Positions 22,919 to 32,415 of a stretch of DNA of 42,077 nucleotides are shown here, in pieces. A model generated the notes under the pieces. That model worked only from the letters and a program-made list of their open reading frames with translations, was not told the DNA's origin and made no database searches. The position numbers and the translations under genes are program-made. Each line of letters opens with the position of its first letter. Position 1 is the first letter of the stretch. The stretch comes from SXXH01 sp041165735. Lineage in GTDB: Bacteria > Planctomycetota > UBA1135 > GCA-002686595. The stretch covers positions 1-42,077 of the forward strand of contig JBKDQQ010000108.1 of the NCBI GenBank assembly GCA_046341775.1, written 5' to 3'.

Positions 22919-24550
22919 ATGAACTGCACCAAGCACCAACTCCTCGTCGGCCTCCTCGTCTCCCTCGGCGCCTGCCCCCGACTCCACGCGCAAGGCGGCG
23001 ACTGGGCCGAGACCCAGCGCATCCTGCCCGCGGAACTCGCCTTCCTGCAGGGCGCGGGCGAGGCCATCGCCGTCGATGGCGCGCGCCTCGTGCTCGGCGA
23101 TCCGGCGGACGACGAGGGCAACCTGGCCGGCGTGGGCTCCGTCAGCTGGTACGAGAAGGTCGGCGAGCTCTACGCGCTCAAGGCGCGCCTGCGCGGGCCC
23201 GTGCTGGCGGCCGGCGACTTCTACGGATCGGCCGTCGATGTGCGCGGCGCGCGCCTCGCCGTCGGCGCCCCCGCGCAGGACGCGGGCGGCTCGTTCGACG
23301 CGGGCGCGGTTCACCTGTACGACCTTTCCGGCGCGACCGAGGTGCTGCTCGCGTCGCTCTTCGGGGCCTCCGCCGGCGCGGAGTTCGGCGTGGCCGTCTC
23401 GCTGCACGATGGACGCCTCGCGGTCGGCGCCCCGGGCGAGGACGGTGGACGCGGCGCGGTCTACATCTGGATCGAGCAGGCGGGCGCGTGGAGCTTGCAA
23501 GCGCGCGTGCAGCCGCTCGAACTGCAACCGGGCGATCGCTACGGCTCGTGCGTCGCCTTGCATGGAGCGCGCCTCGTCGCAGGCGCGCCGTCGCGCGCGG
23601 TCGCCGGCCTCGACGGAGCCGGCTCGGCGTGGATCCACGAGCAGAGCCTCGTCGGCTGGCAGCCAGTCGCGCGCCTCGATGGCGCGGCGGCGGAAGCACG
23701 GCTCGGATCGTCGGTCGCCATCGACGCGACGCGCGCCGCCATCGGCGCGCCGGGCGCGAACCAGGCGCGCGTGTGGATCGGCGGCGCGGGCTCCTGGTCC
23801 GAGGAAGACGTCCTCTCGGGCGCGGTGCCCGGCTCGGCCTTCGGCGCGGCGGTCGCCTTGCGCGGCGAGCTGCTGGCAGTCGGCGCGCCCGAGGACAGTT
23901 CGGCCGTCTTCCGTTCCGGCAGCGTGCGACTGCACGCGCGCTCCGGCGGAGCGTGGGTCCCCGCGGGAGTGCTCGCCGCGGGCGGCTTCCAGACCCTGTA
24001 CGGATCGGCGCTCGACCTCGACGCCGACCTGGTCCTCGGTGGCGCCCCGGGGCTCTTCGGCGGCGGCTTCTTCAGCGTGGGAGGCGGCGTGGTGCACGAG
24101 GTCCGCATCCAGCGCCTGTGCTCGGGACCCGCGCTGCCCTGCCCGTGCGGATCCGGCGCGGCGGGCTGTGTCAATTCCTCTGGACAATCCGCGCGACTGG
24201 ACGGCGCCGGCGCCACGAGCCTCGCCGCCGACGGCTTCGTGCTGAGCGCGAGCGGCCTGCCGGCCGGCGCGTGCGCCTTCGTCCAGGCCACCGATCGCTC
24301 CGCGCCGTCGCCGTTCGGCGACGGGCTCCTGTGCGTCGCCGGCACGCGCGTGCGCCTGGGCACGCGCACCTCGAACGCTGGCGTCGCCACCCTGCCCGCG
24401 CCCGGCGGCGCGAGCTTGTCGCAACTCGGCGGCCTCTCGGCCGGCGGAGTGCGCCTGTACCAGGTCTGGTACAGGGACGGAGCCGCGGGCCACTGCTCGC
24501 CCGCGAGCTTCAACGCCAGCGACGCGCTGCGGGTCGTCTGGCGTCCTTGA
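22919..24550 (+). CDS. Secreted FG-GAP/integrin-like propeller protein with six-Cys W-x-P C-terminal module
   Basis: This 543-residue protein has a signal peptide (LLVGLLVSLGACPRLHAQ). At least six repeats of about 55 residues follow, of the form ...YGSAVDVRGARLAVGAP and FGVAVSLHDGRLAVGAPGED, typical of FG-GAP/alpha-integrin-like beta-propellers. Asp/Gly-rich loops may bind calcium. The C-terminal ~140 residues are a diverged copy of the module in the three other secreted proteins: six cysteines, FGDGLLC, YQVWYRD, and terminal WRP. Such propellers usually mediate binding at the surface. The ATG at 22919 begins the signal peptide; the 155-base gap to divergent polA holds its promoter. Confidence 0.85.
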   Translation: MNCTKHQLLVGLLVSLGACPRLHAQGGDWAETQRILPAELAFLQGAGEAIAVDGARLVLGDPADDEGNLAGVGSVSWYEKVGELYALKARLRGPVLAAGDFYGSAVDVRGARLAVGAPAQDAGGSFDAGAVHLYDLSGATEVLLASLFGASAGAEFGVAVSLHDGRLAVGAPGEDGGRGAVYIWIEQAGAWSLQARVQPLELQPGDRYGSCVALHGARLVAGAPSRAVAGLDGAGSAWIHEQSLVGWQPVARLDGAAAEARLGSSVAIDATRAAIGAPGANQARVWIGGAGSWSEEDVLSGAVPGSAFGAAVALRGELLAVGAPEDSSAVFRSGSVRLHARSGGAWVPAGVLAAGGFQTLYGSALDLDADLVLGGAPGLFGGGFFSVGGGVVHEVRIQRLCSGPALPCPCGSGAAGCVNSSGQSARLDGAGATSLAADGFVLSASGLPAGACAFVQATDRSAPSPFGDGLLCVAGTRVRLGTRTSNAGVATLPAPGGASLSQLGGLSAGGVRLYQVWYRDGAAGHCSPASFNASDALRVVWRP

Positions 24551-24648
24551 GTCGAGCTCCGGCCTCGCCGCGCGGCGGGAGTGGGCGAATTCGGCGCCCG
24601 CGCCGGATTGGACGCGACCGCGCACTCGACCACGGCCAGGTCCGCGCC

Positions 24649-24654
24649 CACAAT
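24649..24654 (+). promoter_or_regulatory. Candidate -10 element of xthA
   Basis: CACAAT ends 11 bases before the xthA ATG. There is no ribosome-binding sequence between them, so the transcript may be leaderless. Low confidence because the hexamer is short and no -35 element is visible. Confidence 0.3.
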
Positions 24655-24665
24655 GCCGGATCGCC

Positions 24666-25439
24666 ATGGCCCAGCTGTGCACCCTCAACCTGAACGGGAT
24701 CCGTTCCGCGGAGCGCCGAGGCTTCAGTCGTTGGCTGAGGAGGAGCAAGCCCGACTACCTGTGCGTGCAGGAACTGCGCGCGCACGAGTCCGACATGGAG
24801 GAGCACCTGCTGCAGCCCGAGGGTTGGAGCGCCGCCTTCCACGCCGCCGCCAAGAAGGGCTACAGCGGCGTGGGCGTCTACGCTCGGCGTTGTCCAGAAC
24901 GCTTGACGCGCGGCCTGCCGTTCGCGCATCTCGCCGACGAGGGTCGCGCCCTGCGGGCCGACTTCGAGGGCTTCAGCGTGGTGTCCTTGTACGCGCCGAG
25001 CGGCTCCTCGGGCGAGGTGCGCCAGACCGCGAAGTTCCGCTTCCTCGACGAGCTGGACGCCTGGTTCGACGCGCTGGCCCGCGAACCTCGTCCCATCGCC
25101 GTGTGCGGCGACTACAACATCGCGCCGACCGCCATGGACCTCGCCCGGCCGCGGCAGAACGAGAAGAACTCCGGCTTCCTCCCCGAGGAGCGCGCGTGGT
25201 TCGCGCGCCTGTGCGAGCGCGGCTGGACGGATGTCGTGCGTCGCGCCAACCCCGACGACCCGGCCCTCTGGTCGTGGTGGAGCAACCGCGGCCAGGCGCG
25301 CGCGAAGGACATCGGCTGGCGCATCGACCATGTGCTGGCGAACGAGGCCTTCGCCCGCCTCGTGACCGGCGCGAGCATCGACAAGAAGGCCGGGCTTTCC
25401 GACCACGCGCCCGTGTGGGTCGAGTTCCGCCAGCCATGA
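24666..25439 (+). CDS. xthA: Exodeoxyribonuclease III / AP endonuclease
   Basis: This 257-residue protein is a member of the exonuclease-endonuclease-phosphatase family. Catalytic motifs are LNLNGIRSA (Asn10), CVQELR (Glu36), SLYAPSG (Tyr109), GDYNIAPTAMD (Asp149, Asn151), RIDHVL and the terminal SDHAPVWV (Asp246, His247). It cleaves DNA at abasic sites and trims 3' ends in base excision repair. Length matches bacterial ExoIII (about 260). It is followed after ten bases by the DUF5916 gene, with which it may be cotranscribed although no functional link is obvious. Confidence 0.95.
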   Translation: MAQLCTLNLNGIRSAERRGFSRWLRRSKPDYLCVQELRAHESDMEEHLLQPEGWSAAFHAAAKKGYSGVGVYARRCPERLTRGLPFAHLADEGRALRADFEGFSVVSLYAPSGSSGEVRQTAKFRFLDELDAWFDALAREPRPIAVCGDYNIAPTAMDLARPRQNEKNSGFLPEERAWFARLCERGWTDVVRRANPDDPALWSWWSNRGQARAKDIGWRIDHVLANEAFARLVTGASIDKKAGLSDHAPVWVEFRQP

Positions 25440-25449
25440 GGCCCTGCGC

Positions 25450-27618
25450 GTGACAGCCGTTTGGATCGCGCTCCACGCCGCGCTGGCGGCGGACGTCCCC
25501 GCGCGCGGCGAGGGGCCGGGCGCCGCGGGCGCCTTCACGCGTCCCGTGGCGCGCGCGGCGCGCATCGACATCGCTCCGGTCGTCGATGGAAGGCTGGACG
25601 ATCCCTGCTGGGAGGGCGTCGAGCCCATCGGCGAACTGGTGCAGATGACACCGCGGCTCTTCGCCGAGCCCAGCGAGCGCACCGAGGTGCGCATCGTCCA
25701 CGACGGACGCGTCCTCTACCTCGGCGTGCGCTGCTTCGATTCCGAGCCCTCGAAGATCGTCGCCACGCAGATGCAGCGCGACGCGGAACTGTCGCCCGAC
25801 GACCGCCTCGAGATGTGGTTCGACACCTTCCGCGACCGGCGCAACGCCTACTACTTCCAGGTCTCGGCGGCCGGTTCGCTGGGGGACGCGCTGCTCTCGC
25901 GCGGCGGCAACGGCTTCAACAAGCCGTGGGACGGCATCTGGGAGGCGCGCACCGCGATCGACGACCTCGGCTGGGCGGCGGAGATCGCCATCCCGTTCGA
26001 CACACTCGGCTTTGATCCGAGCGCGGACGCCTGGGGCTTCAACATCAACCGCGTCATCCAGCGCAAGCTGGAGTATTGCCGGTACGGCTGCCTGCGCGCC
26101 GAGGATCGGCCCTTCACGCTGGCCTCAGGCGCCGACCTCGTGGGCATGGCGGGGGCGGAGCACGGCCTCGGACTGGACTTCGTGCCCGTCCTCGCCGCCG
26201 AACGCGTCGACAAGGACGGGGCGTCGCCCGAGGACGACCTGCAGCCCGGCTTCGACTTGTTCTGGAGGCCGTTTCCCGGCTGGTCCACGGCCCTGACGGT
26301 CAACACGGACTTCGCCGAGGTCGAAGTGGACGATCGTCAAGTGAACTTGACGCGCTTCCCGCTCTTCTTCCCCGAGAAGCGCGACTTCTTCCTGCAGGAC
26401 GCGGGCATCTTCGAGTTCGCCGACCTCGATCGCGGCCTGGTGCCGTTCTTCTCGCGGCGCATCGGCCTCGTCGACGGGGCCGAAGTCCCGATCCTCGCCG
26501 GCGCCAAGGTCACCGGCCGGACGGACGAATGGAGCGTCGGCGTGCTCGACGTCCAGACCGAATCCTCCACGCTGGAGGACGGGGGCGAACTGGACGAGGC
26601 CAACCTGTTCGCCGCGCGCGTGGCGCGCAACTTCGGCGCGCAGTCGAGCTTCGGCGTGCTGGCGACGGCCGGCGATCCGCTGGGGGAGCGCGACGACGCG
26701 CTGGCGGGCTTCGACCTGAACCTGCGCACCGACGACTTCCTGGACGGCAAGAACCTGCAGGGATCGGCGTGGGCGCTCGTCAACGCGCAGGACGGGGAGG
26801 TCGAGGACGGCGCCGCCTTCGGCGCCTCGATCGCCTACCCCAACGACGTGTGGGACTGGCGCGCCTCGGCGCGCGAGGTGCAGGCGAACTTCGACCCCGC
26901 GCTGGGCTTCGTGCCGCGCAACGGCGTGCGCCAGTACGCCGCCGAGCTGACCTTCGAGCCGCGGCACGAGGGCCTGCTGCGACGCAGCGAGCACTCGATC
27001 GAGGGCTCGCTGGTCACGGAACTCGACGACGAGCTGCAGACCGCCGTCGTCGAGGTCCAGCCCGCGGGCGTCGTCTTCGATTCAGGCGACGCCCTGCGCC
27101 TCGAGATCGTGCAGGAGCGCGATGTCGTCGACCAGGCCTTCGAACCCGGCGGCCTGCTCGTGCCCCCCGGCACCTACGACTTCCTGCGCGCGCGCCTCGA
27201 GTACGAGACGACCAACAAGCGGGTCGTGGACCTGTCGGGCAAGATCGAAGGCGGCCAGTACTACGGAGGCACCAGCTTCGAGACCGAGGTCGAGCTGGGT
27301 TGGCGCCCGAACCGCTGGTTCCAAGGCTCGGCCAGCTGGACCCGCGCGGACCTGGATCTCGACTCGGGCGAGGAGGTCGTGCACCTCGGGCGCCTGCGCA
27401 CGCTCGTGTCGTTCACCCCGGACCTGTCCTGGGCGAACTTCCTGCAGTACGACACCGAATCCGAGGATTTCGGCGTCAACAGTCGCGTGCGTTGGATCGC
27501 CGCTCCGGGCAGCGACGTGTACCTCGTCTGGACGCAGGACATGCGGCGCGACGACGACGGCCTCGACACGCTCGACGCGGCGATCGCGGCCAAGGTCGGC
27601 TGGACCTTCCGGTTCTGA
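25450..27618 (+). CDS. DUF5916 outer-membrane-type protein with N-terminal CBM9-like domain
   Basis: This 722-residue protein has a short N-terminal hydrophobic segment followed by a carbohydrate-binding-family-9-like domain (VVDGRLDDPCWEG, LEMWFDTFRDRRNAYYFQV, WAAEIAIPFDTLGF; residues about 35-215). The rest matches the DUF5916 pattern (VNTDFAEVEVDDRQVNLTRF, FFPEKRDFFLQD) and ends in alternating polar/aromatic strands with a terminal Phe (GWTFRF), as in outer-membrane beta-barrels. Function is unknown; family members are found in outer membranes and secretion contexts. The start is GTG, ten bases after xthA. The stop overlaps the transporter ATG by one base (TGATG). Confidence 0.85.
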   Translation: MTAVWIALHAALAADVPARGEGPGAAGAFTRPVARAARIDIAPVVDGRLDDPCWEGVEPIGELVQMTPRLFAEPSERTEVRIVHDGRVLYLGVRCFDSEPSKIVATQMQRDAELSPDDRLEMWFDTFRDRRNAYYFQVSAAGSLGDALLSRGGNGFNKPWDGIWEARTAIDDLGWAAEIAIPFDTLGFDPSADAWGFNINRVIQRKLEYCRYGCLRAEDRPFTLASGADLVGMAGAEHGLGLDFVPVLAAERVDKDGASPEDDLQPGFDLFWRPFPGWSTALTVNTDFAEVEVDDRQVNLTRFPLFFPEKRDFFLQDAGIFEFADLDRGLVPFFSRRIGLVDGAEVPILAGAKVTGRTDEWSVGVLDVQTESSTLEDGGELDEANLFAARVARNFGAQSSFGVLATAGDPLGERDDALAGFDLNLRTDDFLDGKNLQGSAWALVNAQDGEVEDGAAFGASIAYPNDVWDWRASAREVQANFDPALGFVPRNGVRQYAAELTFEPRHEGLLRRSEHSIEGSLVTELDDELQTAVVEVQPAGVVFDSGDALRLEIVQERDVVDQAFEPGGLLVPPGTYDFLRARLEYETTNKRVVDLSGKIEGGQYYGGTSFETEVELGWRPNRWFQGSASWTRADLDLDSGEEVVHLGRLRTLVSFTPDLSWANFLQYDTESEDFGVNSRVRWIAAPGSDVYLVWTQDMRRDDDGLDTLDAAIAAKVGWTFRF

Positions 27619-29042
27619 TGGCCACCGGAACGGACGGAGCGCAGGCAACAGACGGAGCGCAGGCGCACCCCGGCCGCCAGCGGTTGCTCCTGTGGGCGAT
27701 CATCGCCTCGCAGTTCGCGCCCGCGTTCATGTTCTCGGGCGTGGCGGTGGCGCTGCCGTCGCTGGCGCAGGATCTCGACGCGGGGGCGCGCGCGGTGGGG
27801 CTCGTCGAGACGCTCTTCCTCGCGGGATCCGCTTCGTTCCTCCTGCCGGTGGGACGATACGCGGACGCCACGGACGCGCGCACCCTGTACCGCGCGGGCC
27901 TCGTGTGCTTCGCGCTGCTCTCCGCGGCCCTCGCCTGTTGCACGCGGGTCGAACTGCTGCTCTTCCTGCGCTTCGCGCAGGGGATCTCGGCCGCCGTCGT
28001 GACGACCACCGGGGGCGCGCTGCTCGCGCAGCTCGCCCCTGCGGAGAGGCGCGGGCGCGTCTTCGGGGCCGCCATCGGCGCGACCTACGCCGGCTTGTCC
28101 TTCGGTCCGTTGTGCGCGGGACTGCTGGTCGAACTGGGCGGCTGGCGCTTCGTCTTCCTCGGCGGCGCCGCGCTGCTGCTCGCCTTCGCCGCGCCGGTGG
28201 CGGCGCTGCTCGACTGCCGCTGGCGGAAGCCGGGGAAGGACGCCGTCCATTGGCCGAGCGCCCTGCTCCTCGCCGCCGCGGTGCAGTGCGCGGTGCTCGG
28301 GACCGCATCCTGGCGCTCGGGTTGGTCGGGTCCGGCCGGACTGCTCGCGGCGTTCGCGCTGGGCGCGGCCTTCGTCGCGTGGCAGGCGCGCCTCGCGCGT
28401 CCGCTGGTCGACCTGCGCCAGTTGCGCGGCAACGGCCCGTTGGCCTCTTCGCTGGTCGTGCAGTCGCTGCTTTACATGAACGCCTACGCGAACATCGTGC
28501 TGCTCAGCCTGCACCTGCAAGTCGTGCTGGGGCGTCCCGCCGAGGAGGCGGGCTTGATCCTGGCCGGCGGCGCGGCCTTCATGGCGCTGCTCGCACCCTG
28601 GTCGGGTCGACTCGCGGATCGCTTCGGTCCGCGCAGGATGGTCGTGGCGGGAGTCGCGGTCATCCTCGCCTTGGCGTGCTTCGCGTCGACGCTGGACGCG
28701 GAGCAGGGCGCGTCGCCCGTGTTCGTCGTGCTGCTCTTGCACGGGCTGGGATTCGCCCTGTTCTCCACGCCCAACATGATGGTCGTCATGGGCGCGCTGC
28801 CGCCCGAGCAGTACTCGACCGCCTCCGCGCTGTCGGCGCAGTCGCGCTCGCTGGGCATGCTGGGCGGCATGCTGGTGCTGGCGGTGCTGCTGTCGCTGGC
28901 CTTCGGCGCCTCGGCCTTGCAATCCGATCCCGCTCGCCTCTTGGCGGCCGAGCACCAGGCGTGGGCCATCCTCGCGATCGCCGGGGCGTCGGCGCTGCTC
29001 GCCGCGCTGGGCTCCGCGTCGCGCCCGCGCCGCGCGGCCTGA
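27618..29042 (+). CDS. MFS transporter (drug/proton antiporter-like)
   Basis: This 474-residue integral membrane protein has about 12-14 hydrophobic helices. MFS features include the first helix MFSGVAVALPSLAQDL, the loop GRYADATDARTLYRAG and the motif-A-like GRLADRFGPRRMVVAG in the second half. The 12-14-helix layout and ALPSLAQDL resemble DHA-type multidrug exporters; the substrate cannot be inferred. The ATG overlaps the TGA of the DUF5916 gene, so the two are translationally coupled and may export something together across both membranes (inference). It ends 17 bases before the convergent recJ stop; an imperfect GCTCGA/TCGAGC dyad (29049-29069) spans the junction. Confidence 0.9.
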   Translation: MATGTDGAQATDGAQAHPGRQRLLLWAIIASQFAPAFMFSGVAVALPSLAQDLDAGARAVGLVETLFLAGSASFLLPVGRYADATDARTLYRAGLVCFALLSAALACCTRVELLLFLRFAQGISAAVVTTTGGALLAQLAPAERRGRVFGAAIGATYAGLSFGPLCAGLLVELGGWRFVFLGGAALLLAFAAPVAALLDCRWRKPGKDAVHWPSALLLAAAVQCAVLGTASWRSGWSGPAGLLAAFALGAAFVAWQARLARPLVDLRQLRGNGPLASSLVVQSLLYMNAYANIVLLSLHLQVVLGRPAEEAGLILAGGAAFMALLAPWSGRLADRFGPRRMVVAGVAVILALACFASTLDAEQGASPVFVVLLLHGLGFALFSTPNMMVVMGALPPEQYSTASALSAQSRSLGMLGGMLVLAVLLSLAFGASALQSDPARLLAAEHQAWAILAIAGASALLAALGSASRPRRAA

Positions 29043-29059
29043 ACGGCGGCTCGAGTCCT

Positions 29060-30856
29060 TCAGTCGAGCGGATCCGCGCCCACGGCGAAGTCCTCGATCG
29101 TCATCTCGATCGTCGTCGTGCCGCGGAACGTGTTGCGGTCCGGCCGCCACAGCGCATGGATCGGGACCCCGGGCGCGAGTTCGCCCATGCGTTCGGCCAG
29201 CCCGAAGGCCTTGGCCTTGAACACGGCGTCGCCGCTGCGCAAGCGCATGGAAAAGTGCTTGCGATCCTTGCCCATGATCGTCGGCGGCTCGGCGAGGCGC
29301 AGGTCGCGCGTCGCGAAGACCGGGCCGTGGAAGTCCTGGCCCCACGGCTCGAAGCGCTCGAGTTCGCCGAGCAGCAACTCGCCGTAGACCGCGAGCGGCA
29401 GTTCGCAATCGGCTTCGTGCACGCGCGGCGGCGGGGCCTCGCCGCCGAGCAGCTCGCGCGCGCGACCCACGAGCCTCTCGCGCAACTCGTCGAGGCGTTC
29501 CGCCCTGATCGTGCAACCGGCCGCCTGGTGGTGGCCGCCCCAGGCGTCGTACAGGCCGTCGGCGGCCGAGAGGATGTCCATCAGCGACAGGCCCGCGATG
29601 GTGCGCGCGCTGCCCTTGGCGATCCCGTCCTTGATGCCCAGCACGACCGAGGGGCGGCCGGTGCGCGCGACGATGCGCCCGGCGACGATGCCGACGACGC
29701 CCGGATCCCAGGCTTCCGAGGCCAGCACCAGCACCGGATGGTGGCGCGCGTCGTGCCAGCGCGCCGCCATCGCCACCGCCTCCTCGGAGATCGCGCGCTC
29801 CTTCTCCTTGCGCGCCGTGTTCAACGCGTCCACCTGCGCCGCCAGGCGACGCGCCTCGTCGATGTCCTTGGCGAGGAACAGCTCGACGGCGATGCGCGCG
29901 TTGGCGAGGCGTCCGGCGGCGTTGATGCGCGGCCCGATCTGGTAGCCGATCGTCGTGCTCGAGAGGCGACCTTGCGGCAGGTTGCAGGCGTCCACGAGCG
30001 CGCGCATGCCGGGCGTGCGTCCGGCCTGGATCTCCTTCAAGCCGAAATGCGCGATCAGCCGGTTCTCGTCGCGCATGGGCACGACGTCGCAGACCGTGGC
30101 GATGGCGGCGTAGCCGATGCACTCGACGAGCAGCGCGCGCCACGCCTCGTCGACCTTGCCGCCATCGGCCACCGCCTGCGCCAGCGCCCAGGCGAGCTTG
30201 AAGGCGACGCCTCCGCCGCACAGCTCGCGGAACGGATAGGTCGAATCGGCGCGCTTGGCGTTCACCACCGCCACGCAGCGCGGAAGCGGTCCGGGCTTGG
30301 CCTCGTGGTGGTCGGTCACGACCACGTCGACGCCCATGGCGCCGAGCTTCTCGATCCATTCGTGCGCGCTCGTGCCCGAGTCGACGCTGACGACCAGCGT
30401 CGCGCCGGTCTCGCGCGCCTTCTCCAGCGAGTGCGGCCCGAAGGCGTAGCCGTCCTTGCGCCGGTCGGGGATGTGCCAGCGCACCTTGGCGCCCATGTGC
30501 TCGAGCACCTTGACTAGGATCGTCGTGCCCGTGACGCCGTCGACGTCGTAGTCGCCGTGCACGAGGATCGTCTCCTTGGAGCGCACCGCCGCGAGCACGC
30601 GCGCAACCGCCGCCGGCATGTCGGGCAGGAGCAGCGGATCGTGCAGGTGGTGCAGCGACGGCGCGAGCAGGCGCTTGATCTCCTCGCTCGAGGTGCAGCC
30701 GCGATTCGCCAGCACCGTGGCGGCGATGCGCGACACGCCCGCGCGTCGCGCCAGTTCGGCCACCAGCGTCGGTTCGGGGCGGCGCAGGCGCCAGCGGGTC
30801 GGGGCTTGGGGAGGCATGGTGGGTGGTGGCGTGGCGGTCGCTCGCCGGAGCGCCAT
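29060..30856 (-). CDS. recJ: Single-stranded-DNA-specific exonuclease RecJ
   Basis: This 598-residue protein (585 if the ATG at 30817 is used) shows the DHH phosphoesterase motifs HGDYDVDGVTGT, VSVDSGTSA and TDHHEAKPG, and the DHHA1 motif GGHHQAAGCTIR, plus a C-terminal OB-like region. RecJ degrades 5'-ended single strands in recombination and mismatch or base-excision repair. Homology starts near MPPQAPTRWRL (30817). The longer start is preceded by a TAGGCT hexamer 13 bases upstream, matching the short-leader pattern of polA and xthA, so I kept it; this choice is uncertain. It is divergent from selA. Confidence 0.95.
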   Translation of the reverse strand: MALRRATATPPPTMPPQAPTRWRLRRPEPTLVAELARRAGVSRIAATVLANRGCTSSEEIKRLLAPSLHHLHDPLLLPDMPAAVARVLAAVRSKETILVHGDYDVDGVTGTTILVKVLEHMGAKVRWHIPDRRKDGYAFGPHSLEKARETGATLVVSVDSGTSAHEWIEKLGAMGVDVVVTDHHEAKPGPLPRCVAVVNAKRADSTYPFRELCGGGVAFKLAWALAQAVADGGKVDEAWRALLVECIGYAAIATVCDVVPMRDENRLIAHFGLKEIQAGRTPGMRALVDACNLPQGRLSSTTIGYQIGPRINAAGRLANARIAVELFLAKDIDEARRLAAQVDALNTARKEKERAISEEAVAMAARWHDARHHPVLVLASEAWDPGVVGIVAGRIVARTGRPSVVLGIKDGIAKGSARTIAGLSLMDILSAADGLYDAWGGHHQAAGCTIRAERLDELRERLVGRARELLGGEAPPPRVHEADCELPLAVYGELLLGELERFEPWGQDFHGPVFATRDLRLAEPPTIMGKDRKHFSMRLRSGDAVFKAKAFGLAERMGELAPGVPIHALWRPDRNTFRGTTTIEMTIEDFAVGADPLD

Positions 30857-30935
30857 CCGGCGCGTGCACAGCCTAGCCTCGGGCGCCCGCCTTGGCGCCT
30901 CCGACTTGCGCGGGCCCGCCTTCGAGCGCGATCAT

Positions 30936-32360
30936 GTGGCCGTGGACGTCCGCGACGCAGCCTCGGCCTATCGACTCCTGCCCGCCATGGACGCGGTGCT
31001 GGCCGACGCGCGCTGCGCCCGCGTCGTGGAACTGGTGGGCCGCGAACTCGCCGCGCAGTTCGCGGAGCGGCTCTTCCAAGGCTGGCGCTCGGCGATCAAG
31101 GCCGGGGAGCTGGACGCCGCGCGCCTCGCCGCGCTGCTCGAGGGCGGCGAGCCTTGGCGCAGCCTCGAGCGCGAAGCGGGTCGCGAGTCGCGCAAGGGCC
31201 TCGTGCGTTGCGTCAACGCCACCGGCGTCGTGCTCAACACCGGCCTTGGTCGCGCGCCCGTCCATCCCGAGGTCGCGGATGCCATGGCGCAGGCGGCGCG
31301 CAGCTACTGCGTGCTCGAGGTCGATCGCTCGACCAACGAGCGCAACCAGCGCGACGACCGCTTGAGCGAGCTCCTGGCGCGCCTCACCGGCGCGGAGGCG
31401 GGCATCGGCGTCAACAACTGCGCCGCCGCCGTGTACCTCGCGTTCCAGACCTTCGCGGGCGGGCGCGAGGCGGTCGTGTCGCGCGGCGAGCTGGTCGAGA
31501 TCGGCGGCAGCTTCCGCGTCCCCGACGTGATGGCGCGCGCCGGCGCCAAGCTCGTCGAAGTGGGCACGACGAACCGCACGCGCCTCGCCGACTACGAACG
31601 CGCCGTCGGCGCGGCCACGGGGCTCGTCGTGAAGGTGCACAGCAGCAACTTCAAGATGGTCGGCTTCGTCGAGGAGACTTCGGCAGGCGAGCTGGCGCGC
31701 CTCGGGCGCGAGCGCGGCGTGACGACGGCCTTCGACCTCGGCTCGGGCCTGTTCGACTTCGACGACGAGCCCGAGCTGGCGCCGTTGCTCGGCGACGAGC
31801 CGATGGTGCGCGATGCCGTGGCGAGCGGCGTGGACCTCGTGATGTACTCGGGCGACAAGTTGTTCGGCGGGCCGCAGGCGGGCCTGATCGTCGGACGGCG
31901 CGACAAGGTGCGCGAGCTGCGCAAGAACCCGCTCTACCGGGCGCTGCGGCTCGACAAGGTGGCCATCGCCGGGCTCGAGGCGACCATGCGCCTCCTGCTC
32001 GGGGGGCGCGCGGGCGAACTACCTGCGCGCGCCATGTTGTCGATCGGAGCCGAGGAGCTGCTGCCGCGCGCCACGGCGCTCGCGCAAGGCCTCGTCGCCC
32101 TGGGCTTCGACGCGCGCGTCGAGCGGGGCCAGTCCCAACCCGGCTCGGGGGCCGCGCCAGGCGTGCTGCTCGACACCTTCGTCGTGCGACTCGCGCCGCG
32201 CGGTTCCGCGTCGGCCCTGGCGCGCGCCCTGCGCGAGGCGGAGCCGGCCGTCTTCGTGCGCGTGGCCGACGACGCGCTGCTCCTCGATCCGCGCACCTTG
32301 CTGCCGGGCGACGACGAACTGCTGTTGTCCGCCTGCGCCGCCGTGGCGCGCGGCTCCTGA
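30936..32360 (+). CDS. selA: L-seryl-tRNA(Sec) selenium transferase SelA
   Basis: This 474-residue PLP enzyme converts Ser-tRNA(Sec) to Sec-tRNA(Sec) using selenophosphate. Motifs include the N-terminal LLPAMDAVLAD, VVLNTGLGRAP, GELVEIGGSFRVPDVM, EVGTTNRTRLADY, and the PLP lysine Lys308 in SGDKLFGGPQAG. Length is close to E. coli SelA (463). The GTG at 30936 was chosen because family homology (AYRLLPAMD) begins ten residues later; the frame stays open far upstream through a shadow of recJ. Selenophosphate would come from SelD (33828) and the tRNA from selC (37201) in the same region. Confidence 0.95.
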   Translation: MAVDVRDAASAYRLLPAMDAVLADARCARVVELVGRELAAQFAERLFQGWRSAIKAGELDAARLAALLEGGEPWRSLEREAGRESRKGLVRCVNATGVVLNTGLGRAPVHPEVADAMAQAARSYCVLEVDRSTNERNQRDDRLSELLARLTGAEAGIGVNNCAAAVYLAFQTFAGGREAVVSRGELVEIGGSFRVPDVMARAGAKLVEVGTTNRTRLADYERAVGAATGLVVKVHSSNFKMVGFVEETSAGELARLGRERGVTTAFDLGSGLFDFDDEPELAPLLGDEPMVRDAVASGVDLVMYSGDKLFGGPQAGLIVGRRDKVRELRKNPLYRALRLDKVAIAGLEATMRLLLGGRAGELPARAMLSIGAEELLPRATALAQGLVALGFDARVERGQSQPGSGAAPGVLLDTFVVRLAPRGSASALARALREAEPAVFVRVADDALLLDPRTLLPGDDELLLSACAAVARGS

Positions 32361-32415
32361 TCCCGCGCGCGTCCAGCCGGGAAGACCTCGAAGGCCACCT
32401 CGTCCAACCACGCGC

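Noticed and set aside
27261..30869. 1202-codon open frame on the minus strand spanning recJ and the MFS gene
   Set aside because: It is out of frame with the convincing recJ frame and antisense to the MFS gene, with low-complexity Arg/Ala-rich sequence.
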